The notes: a model not told the origin generated them from the sequence alone. A stretch of 64,000 nucleotides of DNA from Mogibacterium diversum_A (GCF_938028775.1 NZ_CALIZG010000012.1:1-64000); one strand, 5' to 3'; positions 7,248 to 16,050 are shown, numbered from the stretch's first letter. Translations and numbers: made by a program.

Positions 7248-8744
7248 ATGACGAAAAAATCCGAATTCGACAAGGTATTATCTTCGAAAGATATATTAGT
7301 GATAGCTTTTGGCGCGATGATTGGTTGGGGATGGGTAATCTCAACTGGTGATTGGATAAGTAGAGGCGGTGCTCTAGGAGCAGCAATTGGATTCGCACTT
7401 GGTGGCATAATGATTTTCTTTGTTGGACTAACTTATGCAGAGCTTACTGCTGCGATGCCACAGTGTGGCGGAGAGCATGTGTTCAGTTATAAGGCGATGG
7501 GAGCAACTGGGTCATTTGTCTGCACATGGGGAATTATACTTGGGTACGTCGGGGTTGTTTGCTTTGAGGCATGTGCATTTCCAACGATTATCTCGTACAT
7601 TTTTCCTGGATTCTTGAAGGGTTACCTATATACTGTTGCAGGCTTCGATATCTACGCATCGTGGCTTGCTCTGGCTTCTGTCACAGCTGCCTTGATGACT
7701 TTTGTCAATATCATGGGTGCTAAGACTGCGGCGATATTTCAGACAATACTTACGGCTATAATCTTTGGCGTAGGCGTGCTTCTCATCGGAACATCAACGG
7801 TTAGAGGTGATATGGGCAACCTTATGCCACAACTTTTTGCAGGAAAGGGAAACCAGTCGACTCTAAGCCATGTGATGCATGTAGCGGTAATGACACCTTT
7901 CTTCTTCATAGGTTTTGACGTAATACCACAGGCTGCTGAGGAGATTCAAGGCTCGCTCAAGAAGATTGGCAAAATTCTAATCATGTCAATTGTTATGGCG
8001 GTTGCATTTTACTCGCTCGTAATACTTGCAGTTGGATATATGATGAGTTCTTCGGAGATTAATGCATCGATGAGTGGAGCAGGGCTGGTAACGGCTGATG
8101 CCATGGCAAAAGCTTATGGAACGAAGAAGATGGCGGATGTAGTTATCATCGGTGGTCTGTGCGGGATCGTAACTAGCTGGAACTCGTTTATGATCGGTGG
8201 AAGCCGTGCGATGTACTCGATGGCTGATTCGAACATGATACCAAAGTTGTTCGCAAAGCTGCATCATAAGTATAAGACACCTGTAAATGCACTGCTATTA
8301 ATCGGAGTTATATCGATGCTCGCTCCTCTTGCGGGTAGACAGATGCTCGTGTGGATATGTGATGCAGGCAATCTCGGGTGCTGTCTAGCTTACTGCATGG
8401 TGTCGATTTCTTTCCTAATACTAAGACGGAAAGCGCCAGATATGCCAAGACCTTACCGAGTAAAGCACTATAAGTTTGTAGGTATTATGGCGACTGTCCT
8501 ATCTGGAGGAATGGTCTCGATGTACCTGATTCCAGGATCGGGAAGTACGCTTAAGGTACAGGAGTGGCTGATGGCCGGCGGATGGGCCCTGATGGGAGCA
8601 ATATTCTTTGCACTAAACAAGAGGAAGTACGGAGAGCAGTTTGGTAAACATCTAGATATCGCGGTAGAGTATTCTGTAGAAGATCTCGAAGCGCTGAGAT
8701 CTCATAGAGAAGTGCGTTTGGCAAATGATGTGAGAGTTTCGTAA
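7248..8744 (+). CDS. APC-superfamily amino-acid permease
   Basis: A 498-residue integral membrane carrier of the amino acid-polyamine-organocation superfamily with about 12 hydrophobic segments. The first helix has the unwound Gly-rich substrate motif (AFGAMIGWGWVISTGDW, residues 20-36), and helix 6 has FFFIGFDVIPQAAEE. The last 45 residues are hydrophilic and cytoplasmic. The start has AAAGGGTG upstream. A terminator hairpin follows at 8785. Substrate is unknown; close APC relatives carry amino acids or exchange them for amines. Confidence 0.85.
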   Translation: MTKKSEFDKVLSSKDILVIAFGAMIGWGWVISTGDWISRGGALGAAIGFALGGIMIFFVGLTYAELTAAMPQCGGEHVFSYKAMGATGSFVCTWGIILGYVGVVCFEACAFPTIISYIFPGFLKGYLYTVAGFDIYASWLALASVTAALMTFVNIMGAKTAAIFQTILTAIIFGVGVLLIGTSTVRGDMGNLMPQLFAGKGNQSTLSHVMHVAVMTPFFFIGFDVIPQAAEEIQGSLKKIGKILIMSIVMAVAFYSLVILAVGYMMSSSEINASMSGAGLVTADAMAKAYGTKKMADVVIIGGLCGIVTSWNSFMIGGSRAMYSMADSNMIPKLFAKLHHKYKTPVNALLLIGVISMLAPLAGRQMLVWICDAGNLGCCLAYCMVSISFLILRRKAPDMPRPYRVKHYKFVGIMATVLSGGMVSMYLIPGSGSTLKVQEWLMAGGWALMGAIFFALNKRKYGEQFGKHLDIAVEYSVEDLEALRSHREVRLANDVRVS

Positions 8745-8784
8745 ATAGGAACAGAAGAGAGTAGATAAATCAAAAGAGATAGGT

Positions 8785-8816
8785 TGCTGTCAAGAGAAAT
8801 GCTTGACAGCACTTTT
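8785..8816 (+). terminator. terminator of the permease gene, overlapping the ylxM promoter
   Basis: GCTGTCAAG (8786-8794) pairs perfectly with CTTGACAGC (8802-8810) and is followed by ACTTTT. The 3' arm contains the -35 hexamer of the next promoter. Confidence 0.8.
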
Positions 8817-8831
8817 CGCTTGTGTTATATT
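8803..8831 (+). promoter_or_regulatory. promoter of ylxM-ffh
   Basis: A consensus -35 TTGACA (8803-8808) and -10 TATATT (8826-8831) lie 17 bases apart. Transcription should start near 8837-8840, at or within a few bases of the ylxM ATG at 8840, so the message would be leaderless or nearly so. Confidence 0.8.
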
Positions 8832-8839
8832 CTTACAGT

Positions 8840-9205
8840 ATGAAAGAAAATATAGACAATGTTGAATATGCGAGCTTGATGTACGACTTTTATGGCAATC
8901 TTCTAGATGAGAACAAGCGCGAGATTATGGATCTCTATCATGAGGATAATCTGTCGCTGACAGAGATCGCAGAAGAACTCGGGCTCAGTAGGCAAGGAGT
9001 TCACTACGCGCTCAAGAAAGCAGAGAGTAGCCTTGAGAAGTACGAAGCTGCATTAGGGCTCGTTGCGGAGTGGAAGGCTAATAATGCTCTGATCTTTGAA
9101 GCTGATAACCTGCTGGAAAGCATGAGTTCGGTGGATGATGCGGAAGAGCTTCGCGGAGCACTTTCAAAGATGAATGAATTTATGCATAAGGCTCTGGGTC
9201 TATAA
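8840..9205 (+). CDS. ylxM: YlxM-family HTH protein, SRP-associated
   Basis: A 121-residue helix-turn-helix protein of the YlxM/p13 family, which is encoded with ffh in Firmicutes and linked to signal recognition particle function. The diagnostic region YDFYGNLLDENKREIMDLYHED is followed by the HTH LSLTEIAEELGLSRQGVHYALKKAE (about residues 36-60). I chose the ATG at 8840; an upstream GTG would fall inside the promoter -10 region. No Shine-Dalgarno site fits because the promoter ends just before the ATG. ffh follows after 32 bases. Confidence 0.88.
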   Translation: MKENIDNVEYASLMYDFYGNLLDENKREIMDLYHEDNLSLTEIAEELGLSRQGVHYALKKAESSLEKYEAALGLVAEWKANNALIFEADNLLESMSSVDDAEELRGALSKMNEFMHKALGL

Positions 9206-9237
9206 GAGCCTTCATATATGGAGAGATAAGATAAGAT

Positions 9238-10581
9238 ATGGCATTCGAAGGTTTATCGGAAAAATTACAAGAAACATTTCGAAATCTACGAGGCAAAGGC
9301 GTTGTAAGCGAGAAGGACATCGATGCAGCGATGCGCGAGGTAAAGCTGGCGTTACTCGAGGCTGATGTTAACTTCAAGGTTGTAAAGCAGTTTGTTGCTA
9401 CTATTAAGGAGAAGGCGATGGGTGCAGATGTACTCAAGAGTCTTACCCCAGGACAGCAGGTGCTCAAGATCGTGAAGGAAGAGCTTGTAGACATGATGGG
9501 TGGTGCGAACAGTAAGCTCACCTTTTCGCCAAGTGGATTTACGGTTTATATGATGGTTGGTCTCCAGGGTACTGGTAAGACAACAACCTGCGGAAAGCTG
9601 GCAGCGTGGCTGAAGCAGAACGGCAAGAAGCCGATGCTCTGCGCCTGCGACGTGTATAGACCAGCAGCTATAGATCAGCTAGAGGTAGTTGGTAAGGCTG
9701 TAAATACTCCAGTGTTTACCATGAGGGAGTCGAATGAGCCACTAGTTATCGCTAAGGCTGCTTTAGAAGAAGCTCAGCGTAAGGGATGTAACGTTCTGAT
9801 TGTCGATACGGCAGGACGTTTGCAGATAGATGAAGCGCTAATGGAAGAGCTGGTTCAGCTGAAGAAGGGAATTAGACCCCACGAGATTCTACTTGCGGTT
9901 GACGCACTCACAGGTCAGGATGCGGTTAACATCGCAGAGGGGTTCAATGAGAAGCTCGGCATAGATGGCATAATCATGACCAAGATGGATGGAGATTCCC
10001 GCGGAGGTGCTGCACTATCAACAAAGATGGTGACTGGCAAGCCAATTAAGTTCATGGGTACTGGTGAGAAGTATAATGCTCTCGAACCATTCCACCCAGA
10101 CAGGATAGCTTCGAGAATTCTCGGAATGGGCGATGTCATGAGCCTCATCGAACAGGCTGAAAATGCTTACACCGAAGAAGAAGCTGCAAGAATGGAAGCG
10201 AAGTTTAGGAAGAATCAATTCGACCTCAATGATTTCCTAGAGCAGATGGGACGGATCAGCAAGATGGGCGGAATTGCGAAGCTTATCGATATGATTCCAG
10301 GAATCTCAGCAGCTGATAAGAAACAGATTGATTTCGAGAAGGGTAAGAAAGACCTCGATAGAATGAAGGCGATTATCCAATCGATGACCAATGCAGAGCG
10401 TGAGAATCCAAACATTTTAAACGCAAGTAGGAGAAAACGTATCGCGGCTGGAAGCGGCCAGACGGTGCAGAGCATCAACCAACTTATCAAGCAGTTTGAT
10501 GAGATGAAGTCGATGATGAAAAAGTTTAATAATCCGGCGGCACTTAAGAAGAATAAGCTTTTTAGAGGACTAATGGGTTAG
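9238..10581 (+). CDS. ffh: signal recognition particle protein Ffh
   Basis: A 447-residue SRP54 GTPase that, with 4.5S-type RNA, targets nascent membrane proteins to the translocon through FtsY. The N domain occupies about 1-95. The G domain has the P-loop GLQGTGKTTT at 108-117, DTAGRLQ and TKMDGDSRGGA. The Met-rich M domain starts near residue 300. The protein ends soon after the M domain, as in the short Firmicute forms. It sits in the conserved order ylxM-ffh-rpsP. Confidence 0.97.
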   Translation: MAFEGLSEKLQETFRNLRGKGVVSEKDIDAAMREVKLALLEADVNFKVVKQFVATIKEKAMGADVLKSLTPGQQVLKIVKEELVDMMGGANSKLTFSPSGFTVYMMVGLQGTGKTTTCGKLAAWLKQNGKKPMLCACDVYRPAAIDQLEVVGKAVNTPVFTMRESNEPLVIAKAALEEAQRKGCNVLIVDTAGRLQIDEALMEELVQLKKGIRPHEILLAVDALTGQDAVNIAEGFNEKLGIDGIIMTKMDGDSRGGAALSTKMVTGKPIKFMGTGEKYNALEPFHPDRIASRILGMGDVMSLIEQAENAYTEEEAARMEAKFRKNQFDLNDFLEQMGRISKMGGIAKLIDMIPGISAADKKQIDFEKGKKDLDRMKAIIQSMTNAERENPNILNASRRKRIAAGSGQTVQSINQLIKQFDEMKSMMKKFNNPAALKKNKLFRGLMG

Positions 10582-10643
10582 CTTATAACAAATTTATTTG
10601 TTAAGCATAAATATTATATTTTTAAGATAATCAGGAGGAACAA

Positions 10644-10886
10644 ATGGTTAAGATCAGATTAAAGAGAATGGGAGCTCACAAGAAGCCTTTCTACAGAGTA
10701 GTAGTTGCAGATTCAAGAACTCCAAGAAACGGAAGATTTATCGAGGAGATTGGTACATACAATCCTCTTAAGGATCCAGCAGAGATCAATATCGATAACG
10801 AGGCTGCACAGAAGTGGCTTGCTAACGGAGCACAGCCTACCGACACTGTAAGAGCGCTGCTCAAGAAGTCGGGTTGCTTGAAGTAG
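10644..10886 (+). CDS. rpsP: 30S ribosomal protein S16
   Basis: An 80-residue S16 with the conserved start MVKIRLKRMGAHKKPFYRVVVADSR and the GRFIEEIGTYNPL motif. It binds 16S rRNA in 30S assembly. A strong AGGAGG site precedes the ATG. A weak hairpin AACAAA/TTTGTT at about 10588-10603 lies between ffh and rpsP. khpA follows after 13 bases. Confidence 0.97.
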   Translation: MVKIRLKRMGAHKKPFYRVVVADSRTPRNGRFIEEIGTYNPLKDPAEINIDNEAAQKWLANGAQPTDTVRALLKKSGCLK

Positions 10887-10899
10887 GAAGGAAGAGATA

Positions 10900-11133
10900 A
10901 TGGCCGGCTTAGTTGAATCAATTGCCAAAGCACTAGTATCAAGGCCTGCCGATGTTGTCGTGACTGAAGAAGTGAACGGCAACGAGATAGTGATTAAACT
11001 CAGCGTTGCAAAAGAAGACATGGGTAAGATCATAGGCAAACAGGGACGCATTGCCAAAGCAATTAGAACTGTTGTGAAGGCAGCCGCAATCAAAGAGAAC
11101 AAGAGAGTCACTGTTGATATCGTTGAAGAATAG
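10900..11133 (+). CDS. khpA: KH-domain RNA-binding protein KhpA
   Basis: A 77-residue single KH-domain protein (YlqC/KhpA family). The RNA-binding GxxG loop is in MGKIIGKQGRIAKAIRTVV at about 45-63. In Firmicutes it pairs with KhpB/Jag and affects cell size and small-RNA-related regulation. It lies between rpsP and rimM, its usual place. A hairpin with a T-rich tail (11162-11190) follows. Confidence 0.95.
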   Translation: MAGLVESIAKALVSRPADVVVTEEVNGNEIVIKLSVAKEDMGKIIGKQGRIAKAIRTVVKAAAIKENKRVTVDIVEE

Positions 11134-11161
11134 CGCGACTCGGGCAATTATCATTATCAAG

Positions 11162-11190
11162 GCATGCGTGGCTCACGCATGCTTATTTTC
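11162..11190 (+). terminator. hairpin between khpA and rimM, possible attenuator
   Basis: GCATGCGTG (11162-11170) pairs with CACGCATGC (11174-11182) over a 3-base loop, followed by TTATTTTC. It may end or reduce transcription from rpsP-khpA into rimM-trmD. A TATAAT at 11191-11196 may restart transcription, but no good -35 is seen. Confidence 0.65.
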
Positions 11191-11253
11191 TATAATGAGG
11201 AAAATGGATTTTTAGTGTGGATAGAGGGTGTGAGTGCATCCAAGGAGGAGAAT

Positions 11254-11823
11254 ATGTCACTAGCAAAAGACAATACAATGGTTAGTGTTGGAAAAGTGGG
11301 AGCTGCAGTTGGCCTAAAGGGGGAGACCAAGGTACGTCTCTATGCGGAGGAATCCGAAAATCTCTATGAAGGGGCGGTTCTGCTTGTAGATGGCAAGAAA
11401 TACAGAGAGCTTGGAGGAGATAATGCAGTTTATGGAGTAGATGGGTCAATAGAGCTCGAGGTTAAGAGCATAAGGTACCAAAAGGGAAGGCCTGTAGTGA
11501 AGTTCTATAATGTTGCAGATAGGACTGCAGCTGAGAAGCTAACAGGTGCAGAACTTTACATACCAGAAAGTGAACTTGCTGAACTTGAGCCAGGACACTA
11601 CTATTACCGTGATTTAATCGGTCTACGTGCTCGCGATTCTGAGAGTGGGGAAATCATCGGGGATGTAAATGACATGATTGATAATCCATCTCAGACGTTA
11701 CTAGAGGTGGTTCTAGCTGAGGATAGCAGGAAGGTGTTAATTCCGTATGTTGATGCTTTTATAAAGGAAGTTTCGCTGGAAGATGGCACTATTGATATCA
11801 CACTAATTCCAGGGTTAATTTAA
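11254..11823 (+). CDS. rimM: 16S rRNA processing protein RimM
   Basis: A 189-residue ribosome maturation factor for the 30S head that binds S19. The N-terminal barrel has VGKVGAAVGLKGETKVRLYAE. The PRC-barrel C-terminal half has GHYYYRDLIGLRARDSESGEIIGDVNDM and LIPYVDAFIKEV. I chose the ATG at 11254, preceded by AGGAGG, over an in-frame ATG 90 bases earlier that lies in the hairpin region. trmD follows after 22 bases. Confidence 0.95.
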   Translation: MSLAKDNTMVSVGKVGAAVGLKGETKVRLYAEESENLYEGAVLLVDGKKYRELGGDNAVYGVDGSIELEVKSIRYQKGRPVVKFYNVADRTAAEKLTGAELYIPESELAELEPGHYYYRDLIGLRARDSESGEIIGDVNDMIDNPSQTLLEVVLAEDSRKVLIPYVDAFIKEVSLEDGTIDITLIPGLI

Positions 11824-11845
11824 TAATAGATAGAGAATGTAGTAG

Positions 11846-12589
11846 ATGAAAATTAATATTATGACCCTCTTTCCAGAGATGTTTGAACCGATTAGGTCAA
11901 GCATGATTGGAAGGGCTGCCGATAATGGAATTATCGAGTTAAATATTGTTAATATAAGGGATTATACTGAGGATAAGCACTGCCGCGTCGACGACACGCC
12001 TTTTGGAGGCGGCGCAGGCATGCTTATGCAGGTTCAGCCTATCATTTCTTGCTATAGGCAGAATGAGTTCGCAGGCAGGATTATCTACATGTCGCCTCGC
12101 GGGCGCAAGCTCTCTCAGGAGGCTGCTGAAGAGCTTGCTGGTGAGGGCGAGCTCACAATCCTGTGCGGGCACTATGAGGGTGTTGATGAGCGAGCCCTCA
12201 CCGAGCTCTCCGCCGAGGAGATTTCGATTGGTGACTATGTGCTGACGGGCGGAGAGCTGCCCGCGATGGTGCTAGTAGATGCGGTTGCAAGATTTATTCC
12301 GGGCGTGCTGGCATCAGACGAGTCAGTGCTAGAGGAATCAATCTATTCGGGACTTCTAGAATACCCTCAGTATACAAGACCTAGGACCATGGAAGAGGGT
12401 GAAGTTCCAGAGGTTCTGCTCAGCGGCGACCACAAGAAAATCGGTCTCTGGAGATTTGAACAAGCCATGAGATTGACGAAAGAAAGAAGACCGGATATGT
12501 GGCAGAAATTCGTTGAGAAATTTAGAGCGGATGAAAAGGCTTACTCTAAGAAAGAACGACTCTTAATCGAGTCTTTGATTAGGGATTAG
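11846..12589 (+). CDS. trmD: tRNA (guanine-N1-)-methyltransferase TrmD
   Basis: A 247-residue SPOUT methyltransferase that makes m1G37 in tRNA to prevent frameshifting. Conserved segments are MTLFPEMFEP, the GGGAGMLMQ loop, ILCGHYEGVDERA and the trefoil-knot motif SIGDYVLTGGELPAMV. The usual next gene rplS (L19) is absent here; a membrane protein gene follows instead. Confidence 0.96.
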   Translation: MKINIMTLFPEMFEPIRSSMIGRAADNGIIELNIVNIRDYTEDKHCRVDDTPFGGGAGMLMQVQPIISCYRQNEFAGRIIYMSPRGRKLSQEAAEELAGEGELTILCGHYEGVDERALTELSAEEISIGDYVLTGGELPAMVLVDAVARFIPGVLASDESVLEESIYSGLLEYPQYTRPRTMEEGEVPEVLLSGDHKKIGLWRFEQAMRLTKERRPDMWQKFVEKFRADEKAYSKKERLLIESLIRD

Positions 12590-12653
12590 CTGCTGATAAA
12601 GCATTGTTATAGCACGCTGTTTCGTGTAAAATCATTCTGTAGAGGTGTGAATG

Positions 12654-13670
12654 ATGAAGAAAAAAAAGACTATGTTCTGGGGAGCGATATATGTGATTGC
12701 ATTGATTACCGTTTTGGTAATCGTATATGTGCTGCCTTCGGTTGCAGGTCTTTTTGATAGATCTTATGTAGCTAAGTACGGAAACGTTGAAGTTAAAGAC
12801 GAGACAGAAGGCTACATAGTGAGAAATGAGACTGTTTACACAGCTGGAAAAGCAGGGACTGTTAAGCGCACAGTTACTGAAGATGAACTGGTAAAGGGAA
12901 ACTCTAAAGTTGTCAAGATCTCTGGAGAAGGAGCTAGTAGTTCTAGCGATAAGTATGATTCTCTTCTTAAGAAGATGAAGAAGGAAGATGCGGCTATAAG
13001 CACTGATAGTGGAAACACCGAACATCCAGGTTATATCATCTATAAGCTGGACGGACTTGAATACCTTAACTCAGATAATATTTTTAACATGTCAGAGAGC
13101 GAATTTGAAAAGCTGGGAAAGTCAAAAATTAATGAACTACCTGACGGGAAAGTAGCTAAGGGTGATCCTGTTTTTAAGGTAATCGAAAATGGTAGCTGGT
13201 GGTATATTTTTTATGCGGATTCAGAGACGGCCAACCACTATGCTAAAGGGCAAAATGTCAACATTTCCATTGCTAATAAGAATATGAATGCGGTTGTCGT
13301 TGGTCTCCACAAAGGAAAAGGGAAGAGTACACGCATAATCCTTAGATGCAGACAATATTTTGACGGTTTTACTACAGGTAGATTTGAGAAAGCTAATGTT
13401 ACGGCAGCAAGTTCAGACGGCGTCGTGATTTTGACTAAGAGCATTGTCAAGAAAGATGGCAGAAAAGGTGTTATTACCAAGGATAAAATCGGCAGGCTGA
13501 AGTTCAAGGCAATCAGCATAAAAGCTGATAATGGTGAAAAAGCTGCCGTGTATGAAGATATATTCATGGATAGCAAAGGTAATTATGTCAAGACGATTAG
13601 CACTTATGATGAAGTTGTTAAATCGCCTAGCAGACGCGATATAAAAAATGCAAAGGATGTTAGCAAATAA
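12654..13670 (+). CDS. HlyD-like membrane-anchored protein
   Basis: A 338-residue protein with one N-terminal transmembrane helix (about 8-30) and an extracytoplasmic remainder. Beta-rich segments (YGNVEVKDETEGYIVRNETV near the helix, GDPVFKVIENGSWWYIFYAD in the middle) resemble the HlyD-like proteins found beside yggS and sepF in Clostridia; this is from memory of gene neighbourhoods. The second of two adjacent ATGs was preferred because AGAGGTG then has normal spacing. The stop overlaps the yggS start by one base (TAATG). Its role is unknown, possibly envelope-related. Confidence 0.6.
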   Translation: MKKKKTMFWGAIYVIALITVLVIVYVLPSVAGLFDRSYVAKYGNVEVKDETEGYIVRNETVYTAGKAGTVKRTVTEDELVKGNSKVVKISGEGASSSSDKYDSLLKKMKKEDAAISTDSGNTEHPGYIIYKLDGLEYLNSDNIFNMSESEFEKLGKSKINELPDGKVAKGDPVFKVIENGSWWYIFYADSETANHYAKGQNVNISIANKNMNAVVVGLHKGKGKSTRIILRCRQYFDGFTTGRFEKANVTAASSDGVVILTKSIVKKDGRKGVITKDKIGRLKFKAISIKADNGEKAAVYEDIFMDSKGNYVKTISTYDEVVKSPSRRDIKNAKDVSK

Positions 13671-14368
13671 TGAGTATTCGGGATAATTACTTAGGAATAT
13701 TAAAACGCAAGGATGCGGCTGCAAAGCGCTCGGGGCGTAATCCGGAGGATGTAATGCTCATGGCTGTAACGAAGAAACATGAGCCAGATGAACTCAGGGA
13801 AGCCATCGATGCAGGGGCTACTGACTTTGGTGAGAACAAGGTTCAGGAATTACTGAGCAAATATGATGAAGTCCATCCGAAGAGGTGGCATCTCATTGGT
13901 CATCTACAGACTAACAAGGTTAGGCAGATAATCGACAAGGTGACCATGATTCATTCGGTCGACTCGCTAAAGCTTGCAAGAGAAATCAACAAGAGGGCAG
14001 CGGCAGCTGGTGTCGTAATGGATATTCTGATTGAGATTAATCTTGCTGAAGAGGAGTCTAAAACAGGAATCTCCAAAGGAGAAGTTCAGGAGCTCATAGA
14101 GAGTATTGTGTCTGAATGCGAGTCTGTGCGAGTTCGCGGTATTATGTGCATTCCGCCTAGGGCAGATGACCCAGAGGATTCTCGTAAATACTTTAGGGAG
14201 GCGAAAGTGATTTTTGAGGAACTCAAGGAATTAGATTTTCCGAAGGACCGAGCAGATATCGACACACTGTCGATGGGAATGTCTGCAGACTTTGAAATCG
14301 CAATTGAGGAAGGTTCTACTATTGTAAGAGTAGGAAGTTCAATTTTTGGACAGCGCGATTACCGTTAA
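13670..14368 (+). CDS. yggS: YggS/PLPBP pyridoxal-phosphate homeostasis protein
   Basis: A 232-residue PLP-binding barrel protein that buffers pyridoxal phosphate and has no known catalytic activity. The PLP lysine is in MAVTKKHEPDEL near residue 36. FGENKVQELLSKYDEV, WHLIGHLQTNKV and the phosphate-binding LSMGMSADFEIAIEEGSTIVRVGSSIFG are typical. It is translationally coupled to the upstream gene and precedes sepF, as in many Gram-positive division clusters. Confidence 0.95.
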   Translation: MSIRDNYLGILKRKDAAAKRSGRNPEDVMLMAVTKKHEPDELREAIDAGATDFGENKVQELLSKYDEVHPKRWHLIGHLQTNKVRQIIDKVTMIHSVDSLKLAREINKRAAAAGVVMDILIEINLAEEESKTGISKGEVQELIESIVSECESVRVRGIMCIPPRADDPEDSRKYFREAKVIFEELKELDFPKDRADIDTLSMGMSADFEIAIEEGSTIVRVGSSIFGQRDYR

Positions 14369-14407
14369 TGTGGTAAAATAAGATGATATGGGTGAGAAAA
14401 TCTCACG

Positions 14408-14433
14408 TAATTTTCATTGAACTATGAAAATTA
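14408..14433. promoter_or_regulatory. 10-bp-arm palindrome at the sepF promoter
   Basis: TAATTTTCAT (14408-14417) is the exact reverse complement of ATGAAAATTA (14424-14433). It lies just upstream of a TATAAT at 14438-14443, over the place where a -35 element would fall. An operator is the simplest reading, since no T run follows. Confidence 0.5.
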
Positions 14434-14482
14434 AGCATATAATAGTATGGATATTAAATTGACGTAAATGGAGGAAAGAGTC

Positions 14483-15019
14483 ATGGGTTTTAAGGATGCT
14501 CTTAAAGCGGCAATCGGTATGGAGTCAGAGGACGAAATCGAAGTTTCAGAAGATGAAATCGCTGAAGAAATGGACAAGATGAGAGGTGACGAGAAGCCAG
14601 TCGCTCCAATGAGCCAATCTCGTCCAGAGACCGGTATTCACAAGTCAGATGCGGCTTATGATAAGATTGAGCCACTAATTTCAAAGGGACCACAGAATAA
14701 AGCTTATTCGATGAATGGTTCTGGTCCTTTCAAGATGCTCGTAATCGAGCCTAAGAATTTTGACGAGTGTACCAAGCTCGTGGATAATCTTAAGTCGAGA
14801 AAGCCTGTGATTATTAACCTAGAACATGTTGAGACTGAACTGGCTCGCAAGATGTTCGATTTCCTTAGTGGCGCAACATACGCACTTAATGGAAATGTTC
14901 AGAGAGTGACATCTAACATATTTATATTTGCACCTGCTAATGTTGATATAGCAGCTAAGGTTAATCGCGAAAGCGCTGAAGGCGGACAGCTTGGTGAGAA
15001 AAGCAGCCCTTGGAGGTAG
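14483..15019 (+). CDS. sepF: cell division protein SepF
   Basis: A 178-residue FtsZ-binding protein that bundles FtsZ and anchors it to the membrane. The N-terminal amphipathic helix MGFKDALKAAIGM is followed by an acidic linker. The C-terminal SepF core is at about 80-165 (MLVIEPKNFDECTKLVDNLKSRKPVIINLEHVE, DFLSGATYALNG). I chose the ATG at 14483 with GGAGG upstream. yggT starts 3 bases after the stop. Confidence 0.94.
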   Translation: MGFKDALKAAIGMESEDEIEVSEDEIAEEMDKMRGDEKPVAPMSQSRPETGIHKSDAAYDKIEPLISKGPQNKAYSMNGSGPFKMLVIEPKNFDECTKLVDNLKSRKPVIINLEHVETELARKMFDFLSGATYALNGNVQRVTSNIFIFAPANVDIAAKVNRESAEGGQLGEKSSPWR

Positions 15020-15022
15020 TCG

Positions 15023-15307
15023 ATGGATTTAGTTCTGATAAGGGCCATCACGTGGTTTTGCTCAATACTACAGATGATGCTTGTAGTGACGGCGGTTTTA
15101 AGCTGGTTTGCAGGAACTAGTGAGTTCATGAGAGGCTTATATCAGATGGGAACCCAACTTACAAGTCCGCTTGTCGATCCGATAAGAAAGATCTTACATA
15201 AGAATGGCCACGTGCAGATGGGACTAGACTGGGCACCGATGATTGCATTTTTGCTAATCAGAGTTTTCCAGATGCTAGCTACAAGGCTGATAACGAATGT
15301 TTTTTAG
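15023..15307 (+). CDS. YggT-family membrane protein
   Basis: A 94-residue protein with two transmembrane segments separated by the conserved PLVDPIRKILHK region. The family is found beside sepF and divIVA and is linked to membrane and division functions of uncertain nature. GGAGGT overlaps the sepF stop codon, so the two are likely coupled. Confidence 0.9.
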   Translation: MDLVLIRAITWFCSILQMMLVVTAVLSWFAGTSEFMRGLYQMGTQLTSPLVDPIRKILHKNGHVQMGLDWAPMIAFLLIRVFQMLATRLITNVF

Positions 15308-15364
15308 GCGAAAGCCATGATCATATTTGATTAAGAGAGAAATAGAAGGGAAGGTACCGATACT

Positions 15365-16036
15365 ATGATAATGCCAATAGATATCGATAAGAAAGATTTT
15401 ACTCGTGACAAAAAAGGATATAACTCAAGAGAGGTTGACGAATTTCTAGATCTTATCATTGTCGACTACGAGAAGGTTCTTAACGACAATAGAAATATGG
15501 CTCATAAGATTAAGTTCCTCGAGAAGCAGCTTGAGGAGTCACAGAAGTCTGATACAGCAATGCTTGATACTCTTGAGACAGCTAAGAGACTTATGGCAGA
15601 TATCTCTGCAAGTGCTGAGAGAAGAGCTGAGCTCATGATGAGAGATGCCGAGCTAGAGGCTGAGAGTATGCTTCTAGAAGCGAAGACTACTGTGAAGAAG
15701 CTCAATGATGAGCACCTCGTGCTTAAGCAGAAGGTTGAGAGACTGAGAGGAAATTACAGAGCTATGCTTAAGCTAGAGATGGAGAAGCTGGATAACGATG
15801 AGTATGGTCTTCTTCCTGACCTAGATAGAAGCGACATTCCTGATATTGATAAGGAGCTCAAGACTCCATTTGGCGGAGACGAGGCTGCAGTTACTCAGGA
15901 TACTCTCGTTATCAAGAAGAAAGAGGAGAAAGCTGAGGAGAAGACTGAAAAGGCTACAGTTTCAGATCTCAGTGAGAGCCTCAAGAACCTAGCTAAAGAG
16001 CAGGGTTCAATCGACGACACTATTATCCTTAAGTAG
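15365..16036 (+). CDS. divIVA: DivIVA-family cell division/polarity protein
   Basis: A 223-residue coiled-coil protein that senses negative membrane curvature at septa and poles. The N-terminal membrane-binding domain is typical (PIDIDKKDFTRDKKGYNSREVDEFLDLI). A coiled coil covers about 30-140. The C-terminal part is charged and ends in a Glu/Lys-rich stretch. It sits in the sepF-yggT-divIVA order. Confidence 0.92.
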   Translation: MIMPIDIDKKDFTRDKKGYNSREVDEFLDLIIVDYEKVLNDNRNMAHKIKFLEKQLEESQKSDTAMLDTLETAKRLMADISASAERRAELMMRDAELEAESMLLEAKTTVKKLNDEHLVLKQKVERLRGNYRAMLKLEMEKLDNDEYGLLPDLDRSDIPDIDKELKTPFGGDEAAVTQDTLVIKKKEEKAEEKTEKATVSDLSESLKNLAKEQGSIDDTIILK

Positions 16037-16050
16037 AATAGAGAAGATTC

